From Rubrivivax sp. (GTDB lineage: Bacteria > Pseudomonadota > Gammaproteobacteria > Burkholderiales > Burkholderiaceae_C), in contig JAHECD010000022.1 in assembly GCA_024641945.1 (NCBI GenBank), forward strand, positions 1 through 47,129: a stretch of 47,129 bases of DNA, in the 5' to 3' direction. Each line of letters opens with the position of its first letter. Position 1 is the stretch's first letter. Position numbers and translations under genes: made by a program. The notes under the pieces are model-generated. The model was not told where the DNA came from, did not search any database, and saw only the letters and a list, made by a program, of their open reading frames with translations. Shown here in pieces: positions 45,231 through 47,129 of the stretch.

Positions 45231-45240
45231 TGGAAACGTG

Positions 45241-45613
45241 GGGGCCGACCTGGCTTCGACGTGGGTACCGAATCGATTCAGGGCATGCCGAGCACCAGTT
45301 CGCTCGTAAATCCACTGGAAACAAAGTAACTGCGAACGATCAAACGTACGCACTCGCCGCTTAAAACCGGTGAGCCTCTCAACGGCAGGCCGATGGGCCG
45401 GGTTGAAGGTCGCAAGACCAACGACTGAGAGGTCATTCACATCGGCTGGTGGGTTGCCGGGTCACTCGGCAATCGACGAGATTCAGTGACTGGCGTCCCG
45501 GGTAGCGTGCCACTGCGCGACACGGGGAGTGAGAATCAAATCAGCTGGCTACGCATGTAGAACTGTCCGGTAAAGGCTTGCGGACGGGGGTTCGATTCCC
45601 CCCGGCTCCACCA
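45241..45613 (+). ncRNA. ssrA: Transfer-messenger RNA (tmRNA)
   Basis: 373 nt including the encoded CCA. The tRNA-like ends pair: GGGGCCG at 45241-45247 with CGGCTCC at 45603-45609, followed by ACCA. The 5' end has the standard GACCTGGCTTCGACG, and the T arm and loop read GGGGGTTCGATTCCCCC. The resume codon GCG is at 45332 and the encoded tag ends at TAA 45362-45364. tmRNA with SmpB rescues stalled ribosomes and tags the unfinished protein for proteolysis. It is downstream of gph, as in many betaproteobacteria. Confidence 0.97.
45332..45364 (+). other. tmRNA-encoded proteolysis tag ANDQTYALAA
   Basis: Open reading frame of the tmRNA, from the GCG resume codon to TAA. The tag ends in ALAA, the C-terminal degron recognised by ClpXP. 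Related Burkholderiales usually carry variants such as ANDERFALAA. Confidence 0.95.
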
Positions 45614-45648
45614 AGAACAAGCCCCGCAAGGGGACATGGCAGACCAGA

Positions 45649-45687
45649 TGCCCCAGGGACAACAACGTCCTGGGGCATTGTTGTTTG
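45649..45687 (+). terminator. Rho-independent terminator of ssrA
   Basis: A 9-bp perfect stem, TGCCCCAGG / CCTGGGGCA, with an 11-nt loop, followed by a T-rich TTGTTGTTTG tract, 36 bp after the tmRNA end. Confidence 0.85.
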
Positions 45688-46015
45688 TGCACCATCCCAG
45701 GAATGCTCCACAAACGCGCCGGTGAGTCTTTGCGCTTTCGCGGCCATTCCAAGCACATCGATACCACCGTGTCGTGATGTCCGCGAATAGCGACAGCCGA
45801 AGGCGGGGCGGTAACGCAATGAGTCCACGCAAAGGATGTCGGTACCCGCGTGGTCGATCAGCGCGTGTCAATTCGTCGCAATGCTCATCACCGCCTCGGC
45901 CCCCTTCGTCCGACGGCCAACCGCCATGTCAACGCTCATCGAAGCGAGCGTGACGCGCACGTCCGCAGAGGCGCCGGACCCAGGACGATTCCTTTGGTGT
46001 TGCGCCATGCCGGCG
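45688..46015. other. Gene-free interval downstream of tmRNA
   Basis: About 330 bp without a credible gene on either strand. Short open frames here have no recognisable domain or ribosome-binding site. I looked for a second copy of the tmRNA 3' end, as left by an integrated island, and found none. Confidence 0.5.
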
Positions 46016-47129
46016 TCACGGCTTGGCCGCGCTTTCGCGCTCCAGTTCTCGCCGTTCGAAGACGTAGTCGCCGCGTTGCTCGTGAAGGCTGGTCGAGGCG
46101 GCTCCATATTGCGGCACGAACGGCCGGCCGGCCTGGATCATCGGCGTCTGCACCTCGCGGAAGATGCGGCTGCCGATGTGCCAGGTGCTCACCCGGCGCA
46201 GCACGCTCAGCAGCTGCGTGGCGAACTCCGATTGCCCATGGCCGGCGAGCGAGCCCACCGGCAGGTTGCCGCCGGACGTCAGCGCCACCGTGGCGCGGCG
46301 ATCGAGCAGCCCGGCGGCATCCGGCGCGACCTTCGGGTCGTAGTCCACCGCCTTCACGCGCAGCCGGCCGGCGAGCGCACTGTCGGAGACGAGCGCCACC
46401 TGGCGCGCATCAATCAGCTCGAGCAGGCGCGCCAGGTCGGCGTGCGACAGCACCGTGCGGCCATCCTGCGGGTCCGCATCGGCAAGCGCCCAGACGGCGT
46501 CGTCGCCCTGAGCGACCGAGAAGCCGTAACCCGAGAAGAAGACGAGCAGCGAGTCGTGCGGCTGCGCGATGGCCGCGAGCATGTTCAGCCGCTGCACCAC
46601 CTGCGCGCGGGTGGGGCCCACGAGCTCGGACGTGATGTAGCCGAAATCGGTGCGCAGCGTCCGCGCGACCGCCACCGTATCGTGCCCGGCACTCGGAATG
46701 CGCACGGCCTGGCCGCCGACGATCACTTTCGGGTATTTGTCGACGCCGATCACCAGCGCCCACTTGCGCCGGATGTCGGGCAGCACGGCGCGGCGTGTCT
46801 CGCGTGTCTGCAGCGTCAGGCTCAGCAGCTTCGCGACGCGCTCGCGCACCTGCAGCTGGAATTTCACGCGCTCGGAGAACAGGCATGACGGTTGTTCGTC
46901 GCGCGACAGCGCGCCGCAGCGCTGCAAGGCGTCGCGCAGGCTGTCGAGCTCGGCCTGGCGTTGGCATTCGCCGGTGAGCTGCTGCTGCGGCGTGACGCAC
47001 TGCGCGGGCACGCCGGCGACGCTGATGCCCGTGCCGACGCCGGTCGGTGCCGTCGCGACCAGCACCTCGGGGGGCGGCGCTGCCGCCACGAGCACGGCGG
47101 GGGGGGCGCTGGAGGAGCCCGCCGCGCCT
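46016..47129 (-). CDS. Caspase-fold (peptidase C14-like) protein, catalytic residues replaced; partial
   Basis: The frame runs off the right edge, so the N-terminus is missing; a GTG at 47095 is available but the open frame continues beyond it. The visible part has an Ala/Pro-rich lead, a Cys-rich segment, and a caspase-like domain that begins KWALVIGVDKYP. In the usual catalytic positions it reads FFSGYGF, where active bacterial caspases have SGHG, and VSDSALAG in place of DSCHSG: His becomes Tyr and Cys becomes Ala. The rest of the fold (IPSAGHDTVAVARTL, ADADPQDG, VALTSGGNLPVG) is conserved. It is likely catalytically dead. Role and partner unknown. Confidence 0.8.
   Translation of the reverse strand, partial: GAAGSSSAPPAVLVAAAPPPEVLVATAPTGVGTGISVAGVPAQCVTPQQQLTGECQRQAELDSLRDALQRCGALSRDEQPSCLFSERVKFQLQVRERVAKLLSLTLQTRETRRAVLPDIRRKWALVIGVDKYPKVIVGGQAVRIPSAGHDTVAVARTLRTDFGYITSELVGPTRAQVVQRLNMLAAIAQPHDSLLVFFSGYGFSVAQGDDAVWALADADPQDGRTVLSHADLARLLELIDARQVALVSDSALAGRLRVKAVDYDPKVAPDAAGLLDRRATVALTSGGNLPVGSLAGHGQSEFATQLLSVLRRVSTWHIGSRIFREVQTPMIQAGRPFVPQYGAASTSLHEQRGDYVFERRELERESAAKP

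Noticed and set aside
45536..45871. Minus-strand frames over the 3' end of ssrA (with a SRGESNPRP-like stretch)
   Set aside because: This peptide is a well-known artefact of translating the T-arm of tRNA-like genes in antisense.

Overview
The window reads as chromosomal DNA from a GC-rich betaproteobacterium, most likely of the order Burkholderiales (Comamonadaceae / Leptothrix-Rubrivivax neighbourhood). The reasons are the AroA-cytidylate kinase fusion, the gyrA-pheA-tyrA-aroA/cmk-rpsA-ihfB-lapA-lapB gene order, the ompA-ubiG-gph-ssrA block, a PEP-CTERM protein and a tmRNA tag ending in ALAA. No species can be named from the sequence alone. No prophage, insertion sequence, CRISPR array or tRNA was recognised; the only RNA gene found is ssrA.

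Layout. 1-882: a TM2-domain membrane protein cut by the left edge and a GNAT acetyltransferase (minus strand). 883-3181: the rpsP-rimM-trmD-rplS translation operon with a promoter-like -10 and a terminator. 3197-7869: CoA-type Nudix hydrolase, CobD/CbiB-like membrane protein, then rsgA and a CAAX-type M48 protease facing orn. 7870-9526: a RhlE-type RNA helicase with a long leader and a strong terminator. 9566-13897: FKBP, gluQ and a LysR regulator (minus) diverging from a pirin-flavodoxin-FMN reductase cluster (plus). 13932-16902: a DUF599 membrane protein and a secreted clan GH-A glycosidase preceded by an 8-bp tandem repeat.

16952-21616: the most distinctive module. A QseBC-like two-component system follows, on the same strand, genes for a cytochrome b561, a dihaem cytochrome c and a protein that strongly resembles the oxygen-binding 'sphaeroides haem protein' SHP. 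A PEP-CTERM protein diverges from it, and a PmrA/QseB-like tandem box lies in the shared intergenic region. 21641-24956: a helical exported protein of unknown function, a DUF938 methyltransferase, an alpha/beta hydrolase and the tRNA-uridine hydroxylase trhO. trhO diverges from dnaE (24999-28532) across only 42 bp, with two -10-like boxes placed so that both messages could be leaderless.

28608-33151: a His/Gly/Arg-rich exported protein, a small ComEA-like helix-hairpin-helix protein, and a Stealth-family phosphotransferase. A glycosyltransferase lies next to lapB and lapA, which suggests a cell-surface polysaccharide function. 33240-42810 (all minus): ihfB, rpsA, aroA-cmk, tyrA, pheA, a DUF2059 protein and gyrA. 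serC and hisC, common members of this cluster in relatives, are absent. 43084-45613: ompA, ubiG, gph and ssrA. After about 0.4 kb without a gene, the window ends inside a caspase-fold (C14-like) gene whose catalytic His and Cys both appear to be replaced.
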